26,683 nt of DNA, taken from contig CAYXWM010000043.1 in assembly GCA_964468805.1 (NCBI GenBank), positions 1 to 26,683 on the forward strand, given 5' to 3'. The notes under the pieces were generated by a model, which worked only from the letters and a program-made list of their open reading frames with translations, made no database searches and was not told where the DNA came from. Position numbers and translations under genes: made by a program. The stretch's first letter is position 1; the number at the start of each line of letters is the position of its first letter. Below, in pieces: positions 7,158 through 14,910 of this stretch. The DNA is from CAYXWM01 sp964468805 (GTDB taxonomy: Bacteria; Bacillota; Clostridia; Lachnospirales; WRBF01).

Positions 7158-9203
7158 ATGAACGGACAACATACAGGTACGCTGCAGGTAGCAGTGACAA
7201 CAGCAAGCGGAGCGGTGCCCATAGCAAACGCGCGGGTTACCGTATTCGACAGGGACGGTATAGCGTTGTACGATCTTGTTACGGATGAAAGCGGAAACAC
7301 CGAAAAGGTAATATTATATACACCTGACGGTAATCTAACCTTAGACCCAAATTATACTTATCCGGCATATGCGGTTTATACGGTGGAAGTGGTAGCAAAC
7401 GGATTTATGCCTACACAGATTCAGTCTGTGCAAATATTTGACGGCATAGATTCAGTACTTCCCGTCAGTTTGGGGCCTCTGCCTCGAACCGGGTATACTC
7501 CCGGAATGGAAGAAATAGTGGAAATACCCGAAAACGCACTATTGCAATCCGAACCCTTTATCGGTGGCATACCGGACCCCAATGTACAACCCAGAATCTT
7601 GCAACAGGTAGCAATACCCGAATTTGTTACGGTGCATATGGGTACGCCCGATTCTGATGCAAGAAATATAAAGGTTAGGTTTACGGATTATTTAAAAAAC
7701 GTTGCATCAAGTGAAATATACCCTACATGGCCGCAAAATTCCTTGGTTGCCAATATTCTGTGTCAAATATCTCTGGTGCTCAACAGAATTTATACAGAAT
7801 GGTATCCCAGCCGCGGCTATCCCTTTGACATCACCAATTCTACCAGATACGACCAAGCTTATGTATACGGAAGAAATATTTTCGACAGCGTAAGCGTTGT
7901 TGTGGATAATATTTTCAATTCTTATGTAAGGCTGAAAAACAGCATTGCACCTTATTTTACTTCTTATTGCAACGGTTCTACGGTTACCTGCGAAGGGCTT
8001 TCCCAATGGGGTACGGTTTATTTTGCCAATCAGGGAAAGACACCTCTTGAAATTCTTCAATACTACTACGGACCCAATATAGAAATAACCACAACCAACA
8101 ACATAGGCGGTGTGCAGGAATCCTATCCGGGTGCGCCGCTAAAGCTTAACGACAGAGGAGAAAATGTTCGAATTATCCAACGGCAATTAAATCGCATCGG
8201 TCAGAACTTCCCGTTAATTCCCAGGGTAATAGTTGATGGGGTATATCAACAACGTACCGCCACGGCTGTAAAAGTATTCCAAGGCGTATTTAAACTACCC
8301 CAAACCGGAGAGGTAGACAAGGCAACCTGGTATAAAATTTCAAATGTATATTCCGCTGTTACAAAGCTGGGCGAGTTAGATGCCGAGGCAGAAACCGAAG
8401 ATCTGGGCACAAGACCACCTACCACCACCATCAGACGCGGCTCTACCGGTCCCTTGGTAAAAGACCTACAATTTCTGTTAAATTATATTGGTGACTTTTA
8501 TCCAAGCATACCTGATGTAAGAGAAAGCGGCACCTTCGACGAAGCAACGGAAAGAGCCGTTATGGAATTCCAAAAAACTTTTAAATTAACCCCGGACGGT
8601 GTTGTTGGAAGACAAACCTGGGATAAACTCTACAATGTATATTTCGGCATTATCAACAATGTTGATGAGCCCGGCAGTCCTAAACCGCCAAGTCCTACGC
8701 CCGGTACGCCGGCCTATCCCGGTACACTTTTGAAATTCGGCTCAACGGGCGAAAATGTACGTCTGATGCAACAATATCTAAACCAGATTAGCAATGCATA
8801 TCCCTCAATACCCAAGCTGACAGCAGACGGAATTTTCGGTCAAAATACCAAAAATGCGGTAATAATCTTCCAGAACCTTTTCGGATTAAGCCCGGACGGA
8901 ATTATAGGCAAACAAACCTGGGATAAAATTGTGGAGGTTTATAATCGAACCGGCAGTCAGGGCAAGCGTCCTTATCCCGGAACCGCACTGAGACTTGGCT
9001 CTCGTGGCGATAACGTAACCTATATTCAAAATCAGCTAAATAAAGTAGCAAAATTCCAACCCACAATCCCAACTCTGACAGCCGACGGTATTTTCGGTTC
9101 GGCAACAGAGCGGGCAGTAAAAACATTCCAAAATATTTACGGGCTTGTTCCCGACGGAATAGTAGGCAGATTAACATGGGATAAGTTAAATTCTTTGGTA
9201 TAA
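7158..9203 (+). CDS. Multi-domain peptidoglycan-binding protein with SpoIID-like domain
   Basis: A 681-residue protein with no signal peptide or membrane segment. Parts in order: an N-terminal Ig-like/carboxypeptidase-regulatory-type beta domain (about 5-108); a SpoIID/LytB-like region (about 155-310) with DITNSTRYDQ and GLSQWGTVYFANQG near 280; then four peptidoglycan_binding_1 modules (about 328-400, 424-495, 520-590, 608-680). Each module has a GxxGxxVxxxQxxLN start, a TADGIFG-type centre and a final TWDK(I/L). Such modules bind peptidoglycan; SpoIID proteins are lytic transglycosylases of sporulation. The Glu expected in the WPxEALKAQ-like motif appears as Asn (WPQNSL), so catalysis is doubtful. 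Export would need a non-classical route, or the protein acts inside the sporulating cell. AAGGGGG precedes the ATG. Confidence 0.82.
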   Translation: MNGQHTGTLQVAVTTASGAVPIANARVTVFDRDGIALYDLVTDESGNTEKVILYTPDGNLTLDPNYTYPAYAVYTVEVVANGFMPTQIQSVQIFDGIDSVLPVSLGPLPRTGYTPGMEEIVEIPENALLQSEPFIGGIPDPNVQPRILQQVAIPEFVTVHMGTPDSDARNIKVRFTDYLKNVASSEIYPTWPQNSLVANILCQISLVLNRIYTEWYPSRGYPFDITNSTRYDQAYVYGRNIFDSVSVVVDNIFNSYVRLKNSIAPYFTSYCNGSTVTCEGLSQWGTVYFANQGKTPLEILQYYYGPNIEITTTNNIGGVQESYPGAPLKLNDRGENVRIIQRQLNRIGQNFPLIPRVIVDGVYQQRTATAVKVFQGVFKLPQTGEVDKATWYKISNVYSAVTKLGELDAEAETEDLGTRPPTTTIRRGSTGPLVKDLQFLLNYIGDFYPSIPDVRESGTFDEATERAVMEFQKTFKLTPDGVVGRQTWDKLYNVYFGIINNVDEPGSPKPPSPTPGTPAYPGTLLKFGSTGENVRLMQQYLNQISNAYPSIPKLTADGIFGQNTKNAVIIFQNLFGLSPDGIIGKQTWDKIVEVYNRTGSQGKRPYPGTALRLGSRGDNVTYIQNQLNKVAKFQPTIPTLTADGIFGSATERAVKTFQNIYGLVPDGIVGRLTWDKLNSLV

Positions 9204-9210
9204 TCGGAGA

Positions 9211-9246
9211 GAGGGATAAAACACTTGGTTTTATCCCTCCTTGCTT
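9211..9246 (+). terminator. Intrinsic terminator of the peptidoglycan-binding gene
   Basis: A 12-bp perfect stem, GAGGGATAAAAC (9211-9222) with GTTTTATCCCTC (9228-9239) and a 5-nt loop, begins 7 bases after the stop. The following T-tract is weak (CTTGCTTT). Confidence 0.8.
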
Positions 9247-9310
9247 TGATTAGGTTGGAATACTTATATCTTCAAAAGAAAATGCGATTCTGATATGCTA
9301 CATTTTAAGC

Positions 9311-9339
9311 TTGACTTTTTTTTTATTCTTTGTTAAAAT
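9311..9339 (+). promoter_or_regulatory. Promoter of the tRNA-Val gene
   Basis: TTGACT (9311-9316), a T-rich 17-base spacer, and TAAAAT (9334-9339) lie about 41 bases before the tRNA 5' end. Confidence 0.65.
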
Positions 9340-9380
9340 TACTAAGCTAAATTTAATAATTAATGCAAAACAGAATACAT

Positions 9381-9454
9381 GGAGGCGTAGCTCAGTTGGT
9401 TAGAGTACCTGCTTGACATGCAGGGGGTCACCGGTTCAAGTCCAGTCGTCTTCA
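9381..9454 (+). tRNA. tRNA-Val (anticodon GAC)
   Basis: A 74-nt cloverleaf. The acceptor arm GGAGGCG pairs with CGTCTTC using two G-U pairs, with discriminator A. The D-stem GCTC/GAGT has one G-U. The anticodon arm CCTGC-TTGACAT-GCAGG gives anticodon GAC, reading the Val codon GUC. The T-arm ACCGG-TTCAAGT-CCAGT contains one C-A mismatch (third pair). CCA is not encoded. It stands alone between its own promoter and a terminator. The mismatch and G-U pairs make it weaker than usual, but all invariant loop bases are in place, so a functional tRNA is likely. Confidence 0.9.
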
Positions 9455-9457
9455 TAT

Positions 9458-9496
9458 AAAAAAACACGGTAAACTTAGGGTTTATCGTGTTTTTTG
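9458..9496. terminator. Bidirectional terminator between tRNA-Val and the dehydrogenase gene
   Basis: The A-rich left arm ending CACGGTAAAC (to 9474) pairs with GTTTATCGTG plus a T-run (9480-9495). It has T-tracts in both directions and serves the tRNA on plus and the dehydrogenase on minus. Confidence 0.85.
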
Positions 9497-9512
9497 ATTT
9501 CCGGAATTCCGG

Positions 9513-10640
9513 TTAAGGCTTTAAAACCACCTTTATACACTCCTCCTTCTTTTTCTCAAATATATCGTATCCGTGCTCCGCTTGATCCAGGGAAAGTCTG
9601 TGGGTAATAATGTCTGTTGCGGAGAATTTGCCTGATTTAATTAAATCCAGAATGGTGGGGATATAAGCGTGCGCAGGGGCTTGTCCCATTTTCAGCGTAA
9701 TATTACGGCTGAATAGGTCGCCAAGAGGAAACATATTGTATCGGGCACCATAAACGCCAACTAACTGCACGGTTCCGCATTTGCGAACAGCTTGAGCGGC
9801 AAGCTCTATGGCGGATTTTGAGCCGCCTTGGAGTTTGAGAACAGTCTCAACCATTTCAAGAGGTGTCATTTTTCCGTCCATACCCACGCAGTCTATAACA
9901 ACGTCTGCACCTCCGGAGGTTAATTCTTTAACCATATCCCCGGTGTGATCTTGGTGTTCTAAGTTTATTGGAGTTGCTCCAAATTCTTTTGCCTTTGCCA
10001 GCCTGTAATCAAGGCAATCTACGGCGATTACTTGCTTTGCTCCCTTAAATAAAGCCCATTTTATGCTTAAAAGTCCCACGGGACCGCAACCGAGGACTAC
10101 AACTTTATCCCCGGACTTAACCCCGGCATTATCCACGCCCCAGTATGAGGTGGGCAAAATATCCGTTAAAAACAAGACCTCTTCATCACTCAGCTCCTCG
10201 GGAATCACCACAGGTCCAACGTTTGCATAAGGCACCCTGATAAGTTCTGCTTGACCGCCGTCATATCCGCCGTAAGTATCGCTGTAACCGAAAATTGCAC
10301 CTATTTCAAAATTATCGTTTGAATTATCGCATTGACTGTAATGTTCATGCTCACAAAACCAACAATGACCACAGGATACGGGAAACGGAATAATTACCCT
10401 ATCACCTTTCTTAACCTTGGTTACATTTTTACCGGCTTCAATGACTATACCCATTGTTTCATGCCCCAAAACAGTACCTTTCTTTAAATTTGGAACCATT
10501 CCGTGCAATAAATGTAAATCCGAACCGCAAATTGCTGTTGAGGTTACCTTGACCAGAATATCATCATCGTTTTGAATCTTTGGGTCTTCCACATTTTTAA
10601 CCTTTACATTTTTCATTCCTTCAAATACCAAAGCTTTCAA
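9513..10640 (-). CDS. Zinc-dependent medium-chain alcohol/formaldehyde-type dehydrogenase
   Basis: A 375-residue MDR-superfamily oxidoreductase. The catalytic zinc site is indicated by ICGSDLHLLHG (Cys38, His43 region) and GHE near 59-61. The structural zinc lobe is CGHCWFCEHEHYSQC (about 90-104). A Rossmann motif, VVLGCGPVGLLS, near 184-195 binds NAD(P). The insert around GYSDTYGGYDGGQAE and the length of about 375 resemble the glutathione-independent formaldehyde dehydrogenase branch rather than ethanol or threonine dehydrogenases; the true substrate is unknown. The start is TTG, with AGGGATG upstream and the normal family N-terminus MKALVFEG. Single-gene unit, convergent with the tRNA. Confidence 0.87.
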   Translation of the reverse strand: MKALVFEGMKNVKVKNVEDPKIQNDDDILVKVTSTAICGSDLHLLHGMVPNLKKGTVLGHETMGIVIEAGKNVTKVKKGDRVIIPFPVSCGHCWFCEHEHYSQCDNSNDNFEIGAIFGYSDTYGGYDGGQAELIRVPYANVGPVVIPEELSDEEVLFLTDILPTSYWGVDNAGVKSGDKVVVLGCGPVGLLSIKWALFKGAKQVIAVDCLDYRLAKAKEFGATPINLEHQDHTGDMVKELTSGGADVVIDCVGMDGKMTPLEMVETVLKLQGGSKSAIELAAQAVRKCGTVQLVGVYGARYNMFPLGDLFSRNITLKMGQAPAHAYIPTILDLIKSGKFSATDIITHRLSLDQAEHGYDIFEKKKEECIKVVLKP

Positions 10641-10739
10641 TAATCACACATCCCTTATTTTAATAAATATATCTTCTGCGGAATTATGTTAATTATTCTT
10701 GCTCATGTATTATAAACGAATGCATATTTATAAATATTT

Positions 10740-10768
10740 TTGACATAGTATGAGTTTCGTGTAAGAGT
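10740..10768 (+). promoter_or_regulatory. Possible promoter for the GGDEF-EAL gene
   Basis: TTGACA at 10740-10745 is followed after 16 bases by TAAGAG, a poor -10 match. The rest of the 257-nt gap is AT-rich with no other recognised element. Confidence 0.3.
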
Positions 10769-10897
10769 AGCTAATTAAATTTCCGAAGCAATTTTTGCGT
10801 TATTAGTAAGTTTTCATACGTTTAGTTAGGTGAAAATTTTTTTATCCCTCTTGCATAAAAAGTAAAAAAATAAATATTCCTATTTTAAAATATTGTA

Positions 10898-13390
10898 ATG
10901 GTAAACTATTTGCTTTATAATAAATTATGTATTTTAGGAAGGAATGATGCTGATTTGACGTCCGAACCGAAGAATAACCCTTCAATTCAAATAAAGATCG
11001 TTCGAAATATTGCCATTGTATTTTTATGCATGTTTATATTGCTTTATGTGGTTTATTATATCAGTATGCAATCCATGCTTCTTCAAAGGGAAAACGATAA
11101 CATAAGTTCCCATGCACAACTGGCTGAAAGTATTTTGGAATCTTCCGTAAATTATTTGCCTAACGTTACTCGTGATTGGTCAAGCTGGGACCTTACCTAT
11201 GACTTTGTTGAAGGCAAGTACGACGAGTATATTGAAAATAATCTTTACGACTATCCATATCAGTTATATAGAATTAATTTTACTACCATCCTAGACACTA
11301 AACATGAAAGAATTTACGAACAGTTCTTTGATTTTAACTGTTTGGAGTTTATGAAAAAATATCCCGACTTATCCGAGCTTTATGAGATATTGGGTCCGAT
11401 AACAGTCGATAGTTTTAAATCAGATGAAGAATTAAATTTAACCGATGCAACTCAAATAGGAACAGCGGGCTTTGTTCACCATAAAGGGATTGTATACTAT
11501 GTAAGCTCCTATCCCATTATACACTCCGATGAAACCGGTCCCTGTGTGGGTTCATTTATTTTCGGTAGGATAATTGATGAAAAAGAAATTAATTACTTAA
11601 CTGCCAATTCGGATATCAGCTTTTCGGTTGTTTCCTTGGAGAATACGGGATTAACAGACGATGAAGTTAAAACCCTACATAGCGAAAGAAAATTAGTTAA
11701 AACTTACGACGATCAAATAGTCTCCTATGCCGCTATGGATGACATCTTCGGCAATAAGAACCTGGCAGTGGCGTTTTCCTCGCCCAGAAACCTTTACCAA
11801 GACGGAAATAAGTTTATCGGTATTACCATAGGGGTTATAGCTTTATGCTGTTGTTTGGTGTTGATAATAATTCTGTTACAGCTTAACCGGATAATAGTTA
11901 AACCTCTGGGTGCTTTGGTGAATGAAGTAAATGAAATAGATTTGAAAAATGTATGCAGTGCTTTGGTTCCCAAAGGAAAAATACGGGAACTGGACAACTT
12001 AACTACGGCTATAAATGATATGCTCAATCGTATTAAAAGGTCTAGGGATACCATTGAGAAGAAGAACGAAGAATTGTTTTTCAGAGCGACTTTTGATATT
12101 TTGACCGGTTTAAGCAACCGATTCAGGGCTTTGACCCTTCTGGACGAAGAAATAACAAAGGCAAAGCAAAACTTGAACAGAATAAGCATATTTTATTTTG
12201 ATTTAGACCGCTTTAAATTCATTAACGATACCCTGGGGCATAGTTCCGGAGACGGGTTAATATCGGCTTTATCGGACAGATTAAAGCTAACCTTCGGCAA
12301 CGATTCTATCATAGCCCGTATGGGTGGTGATGAGTTTTTAATTATAAGTAATACCATACATGAACCGGCGGAAATTTATTTCTTTGCGGAAAAAATATTC
12401 TCCGTATTCAAACAGCCGTTTATAATAAAGCAAAGATCCATACAAATAGGAGTTTCCATAGGTTCCAGCACCTATCCCGAGGACGGTCAAGATGCGGAAA
12501 CACTTATTAAAAACGCAGAAATCGCTATGTTCCGAGCCAAAGACATGGGTGCCGGGTTGTATGTTCCCTACCAACGAGAATTACACGCGGCTATGCAGCA
12601 GAGAATTTTCATCGAAAACAAATTACGCTCTGCCGTAAACGACAATTGCAGTGAGTTTAGTGCATATTTCCAACCGAAACTTTTATCGGCAACCGGTGAA
12701 ATAATCAGTTGTGAAGCTCTAATGCGTTGGATTTCACCGGAGGGAATGATAAGTCCCGGGGAATTTTTACCCCAGGCAGAGGAATCCGGTTTGATTATAC
12801 CCTTGAGTTGGTGGATGATTCGGGAATGCTGCAAACAAGCCAAAACCTTTACAGAAAGCGGCATAAACTGCACCGTTGCCATTAATGTTTCCGCTCAGGT
12901 TTTGCTTCATGACGACTTTATTCCCGTCTTGACAACAGCAGTGGAAACCTACGGGATAGCTTATTCCAAGCTGGATATAGAGATAGTTGAACAAACCTTG
13001 GTTAATGATTTGGAAAAGGTAAATAACATTATTAAAAGCCTTCATGTATTGGGGCTGGAAATATCCGTGGACGATTTCGGAACCGGTTATTCATCGCTAA
13101 GTTATCTAAACAAAATGTCCGTTGACAGAATAAAAATTGACCGTACTTTTATCTCCAGAATAAACAGCAGTGAAGAAGAACGGGCAATTGTCCGAGCAAT
13201 ACTTGCCATGGCTAAGAGTTTGCATATGGTAGTTACGGCAGAAGGCGTGGAGGACAAAGAGCAATACAAATTCTTAAAAGAAGCTTTGTGCGAAGAAATT
13301 CAAGGTTTCCTTATAAGTAAACCTTTGCCTGCTTCGGAATTTATAGAGTTTGTGAAGCGATGGAATCCGGATGAGTATAAAAAGTTGTAA
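10898..13390 (+). CDS. Membrane-bound CHASE4-GGDEF-EAL protein (c-di-GMP turnover)
   Basis: Up to 830 residues. TM1 is at about 31-55. An extracellular CHASE4-type sensor (about 60-295) follows, with WSSWDLTYDFVEGKYDEYIENN. TM2 is at about 304-330, then a HAMP-like linker, a GGDEF domain and an EAL domain. The GGDEF motif is intact (RMGGDEF near 475), so cyclase activity is plausible, but the RxxD inhibitory site before it is absent (FGND). EAL-domain phosphodiesterase residues are all visible: EALMRW near 605, INVSAQ, EQTL, DDFGTGYSS near 724, KIDRTF, AEGVED and QGF. Either or both activities are possible. The ATG at 10898 has no ribosome binding site; AGGAAGG at 10936-10942 suggests an alternative TTG start at 10955 (12-base spacing), which would leave TM1 intact. 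Confidence 0.9.
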   Translation: MVNYLLYNKLCILGRNDADLTSEPKNNPSIQIKIVRNIAIVFLCMFILLYVVYYISMQSMLLQRENDNISSHAQLAESILESSVNYLPNVTRDWSSWDLTYDFVEGKYDEYIENNLYDYPYQLYRINFTTILDTKHERIYEQFFDFNCLEFMKKYPDLSELYEILGPITVDSFKSDEELNLTDATQIGTAGFVHHKGIVYYVSSYPIIHSDETGPCVGSFIFGRIIDEKEINYLTANSDISFSVVSLENTGLTDDEVKTLHSERKLVKTYDDQIVSYAAMDDIFGNKNLAVAFSSPRNLYQDGNKFIGITIGVIALCCCLVLIIILLQLNRIIVKPLGALVNEVNEIDLKNVCSALVPKGKIRELDNLTTAINDMLNRIKRSRDTIEKKNEELFFRATFDILTGLSNRFRALTLLDEEITKAKQNLNRISIFYFDLDRFKFINDTLGHSSGDGLISALSDRLKLTFGNDSIIARMGGDEFLIISNTIHEPAEIYFFAEKIFSVFKQPFIIKQRSIQIGVSIGSSTYPEDGQDAETLIKNAEIAMFRAKDMGAGLYVPYQRELHAAMQQRIFIENKLRSAVNDNCSEFSAYFQPKLLSATGEIISCEALMRWISPEGMISPGEFLPQAEESGLIIPLSWWMIRECCKQAKTFTESGINCTVAINVSAQVLLHDDFIPVLTTAVETYGIAYSKLDIEIVEQTLVNDLEKVNNIIKSLHVLGLEISVDDFGTGYSSLSYLNKMSVDRIKIDRTFISRINSSEEERAIVRAILAMAKSLHMVVTAEGVEDKEQYKFLKEALCEEIQGFLISKPLPASEFIEFVKRWNPDEYKKL

Positions 13391-13394
13391 TATA

Positions 13395-13490
13395 CTGATT
13401 CCATTTTAAACAGAGGACAAGAATAATTGATTTTTTCCAGCGGTTCAAGGAAAAAACGATTATTTTTGTCCTTCATCTTATATGGAATTA
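13395..13490 (+). repeat. Palindromic interspersed repeat, copy B
   Basis: It begins TGATTCCATTTTAAACAGAG and ends ATATGGAATTA. Reverse-complemented it matches copy A almost base for base. The arms are mutually complementary through GGACAA-AATAATTG and CGATTATTTTTGTCC. It starts within 10 bases of the end of the GGDEF-EAL gene. No clear flanking duplication is seen. Confidence 0.8.
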
Positions 13491-13499
13491 AAATAAAAT

Positions 13500-13522
13500 A
13501 AACCCTACCGCCCGGTAGGGTT
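13500..13522. terminator. Palindrome, left copy (terminator-like; bounds the TIR/SLATT cassette)
   Basis: A 9-bp stem AACCCTACC/GGTAGGGTT with loop GCCC. The 23-nt string is identical to 14911-14933. It can end GGDEF-EAL transcription. On the minus strand it is followed by a T-rich run. Confidence 0.6.
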
Positions 13523-13566
13523 ATAAGTTTGCAGACTTCTAAGTATACACTTATTGTAAATTTTTG

Positions 13567-13595
13567 TTGACGTTGAAATAACTTTATGTTATTTT
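13567..13595 (+). promoter_or_regulatory. Promoter for the SLATT gene
   Basis: TTGACG (13567-13572), a 17-base spacer and TATTTT (13590-13595) put the transcript start near 13602. This is after or at the first possible GTG (13604) and supports the downstream GTG at 13634. Confidence 0.5.
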
Positions 13596-13633
13596 GGTAA
13601 TAAGTGTTAGAAATATTTAGAGGGGTTAAATCT

Positions 13634-14191
13634 GTGTTCTTACGTAGGAAATCAAAAGTACAACTTAGCAGTTATGAATTAGATGAGTATACGGAATATT
13701 TAAAACATTTGCCATACGATAAGATTAAGAATTATATTGAGAAAAGAGTTATTAATCAGATTATATGGTATGACAAAAAATCTATAATTAAACAAAATAA
13801 GTATAAATATTTAATGGTTACAACATTTATTTTAAATACATTAATACCTATCTTAACTATATTTTTTGCCTCTATAATACTTAATGATAATATTTCTAAA
13901 TTTGTCGTTACAGCGCTAAGCGCTACATCATCTGCTATTTTATCCGTTTTGTCATTTTTTAATTACCACGATTTATGGGTGCAGTATAGAACAAATTGTG
14001 AGATATTAAAAAGCATTTTACATAGATATTTTACAGGAACGGGTGAGTTTGTTTCCGGCAGTGATGAAGATAATTTTAATACTCTCGTAGTACTTTGCGA
14101 AGATTATCTGACAAAAGAATTTGGAAATTGGGTTAGCACTGTAAACAAATTTAAATCGGAAAATAATTCTTATTCTTGTACCAAGTCGTAG
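13634..14191 (+). CDS. SLATT / DUF4231 domain two-TM membrane protein (putative immunity effector)
   Basis: A 185-residue protein from GTG 13634, chosen because AGAGGGG lies 8 bases upstream; an in-frame GTG at 13604 would add ten residues but has no ribosome binding site. A helical N-terminus contains YIEKRVINQIIWYDKK. Two TM segments follow, at about 59-83 and 89-110, then the amphipathic helix LWVQYRTNCEILKSILHRYF with FTGTGEF, and a final helix near LTKEFGNWVS. This order and the WxxYR...E.LK pattern fit DUF4231 of the SLATT superfamily. SLATT proteins are predicted pore-forming or membrane-damaging effectors linked to nucleotide-signal immunity. The sequence is more AT-rich than its flanks. 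Its 3' end overlaps the convergent small gene by 22 bases. A ThsB-like TIR gene lies downstream. Confidence 0.75.
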   Translation: MFLRRKSKVQLSSYELDEYTEYLKHLPYDKIKNYIEKRVINQIIWYDKKSIIKQNKYKYLMVTTFILNTLIPILTIFFASIILNDNISKFVVTALSATSSAILSVLSFFNYHDLWVQYRTNCEILKSILHRYFTGTGEFVSGSDEDNFNTLVVLCEDYLTKEFGNWVSTVNKFKSENNSYSCTKS

Positions 14192-14370
14192 GTTTGTTTA
14201 AAAATATCCGGCTTGCAAGGGTATTTTTCACCTTTTACACCGGTTATTATATAGTCACCTTCAGATGCTATCAATTCTCCTTCTAATGTGGGTATAATCA
14301 ACACCTTATCTGTCTGATATGCCTCAATAACAATAGGTTTTTTTTGATATTTTCTTGTTTCTATATCCAT
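14170..14370 (-). CDS. Small phage-family protein (GDYIITGVKGE...CKPDIF type)
   Basis: A 66-residue protein. Visible pattern: RKYQKKPIVIEAYQ at the N-terminus, TLEGELIASEGDYIITG in the middle, and KGEKYPCKPDIFKQTY at the C-terminus. I know this pattern from small proteins of unknown function that are frequent in phages and prophages of Firmicutes. AAAGGGGG lies 8 bases before its ATG, so it is a genuine gene and not a shadow. It is transcribed against both neighbours: its 3' end overlaps the SLATT gene by 22 bases, and its 5' end is 55 bases from the TIR gene. It may be a prophage remnant or a working part of the cassette (a sensor, decoy or modulator); the sequence does not say which. Confidence 0.7.
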   Translation of the reverse strand: MDIETRKYQKKPIVIEAYQTDKVLIIPTLEGELIASEGDYIITGVKGEKYPCKPDIFKQTYDLVQE

Positions 14371-14425
14371 TAAAAAACCCCCTTTAAGTTATTTTATGAT
14401 AATAATTTTAGAAAGGATATAAAAT

Positions 14426-14839
14426 ATGGGAGACTATAATATTTTTATTAGTCATGCATGGAGATACGGAGATGATTATAACAGGTTGATTGCTTTACTT
14501 GACAAAGCAATCGATTTTTCTTATAAAAATTATTCCGCTCCTGAGCACAAACCGTTGCAAAATCTAGACAGCACAGATGCACGAACTCGCAAAGATATTG
14601 AAGAGGCGATAACAAGAAAAATTAGACCTTGCAGTTGTATATTAGTTATTTCAGGGATGTATGCTAATTACAGCTATTGGATGAAATATGAAATAGACGA
14701 TGCTTACAAACAAAATAAACACATTATTAGCATTAAGCCATGGGGAAGCGAAAGAGTTCCTTCATATGTACAGGAAAAATCAAATGTTATTGTAGGTTGG
14801 AATACTTCTGTTATTGTAGAAGAAATCAGAAAGATTTAA
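14426..14839 (+). CDS. ThsB-like TIR-domain protein (MTH538 / PF08937 family)
   Basis: A 137-residue protein that is essentially one flavodoxin-like TIR domain. Motifs: YNIFISHAWRYGDDYNRL at the start, a beta strand CSCILVISGMYANYSYW, then MKYEIDDAYKQNKHIISIKPWG and VIVGWNTSVIVEEI. The Glu of KYEIDDA sits where the catalytic Glu of TIR NADases lies. In Thoeris, ThsB proteins of this family detect phage infection and turn NAD into an ADP-ribose-type signal that activates the effector ThsA. No ThsA (SIR2-SLOG or Macro-TM) is found in the window; the adjacent SLATT membrane protein may take its place. AGAAAGGA lies 8 bases before the ATG. The fold is confident; the signalling role is inferred. 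Confidence 0.8.
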   Translation: MGDYNIFISHAWRYGDDYNRLIALLDKAIDFSYKNYSAPEHKPLQNLDSTDARTRKDIEEAITRKIRPCSCILVISGMYANYSYWMKYEIDDAYKQNKHIISIKPWGSERVPSYVQEKSNVIVGWNTSVIVEEIRKI

Positions 14840-14910
14840 CTTTTGATCATTATACCATATTTTGCATTAACTGTAAAGCTAAATTGATTCTTAGAGTAGT
14901 AAATAAATCG

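Noticed and set aside
8112..9203. DNA-level tandem repeat in the peptidoglycan-binding gene
   Set aside because: The four modules are similar in protein but well diverged in DNA, so this is domain duplication and not a recent nucleotide repeat.
13604..13633. Upstream GTG start of the SLATT gene
   Set aside because: It would lie at or next to the predicted transcript start without a ribosome binding site, while GTG 13634 has a well-spaced AGAGGGG.
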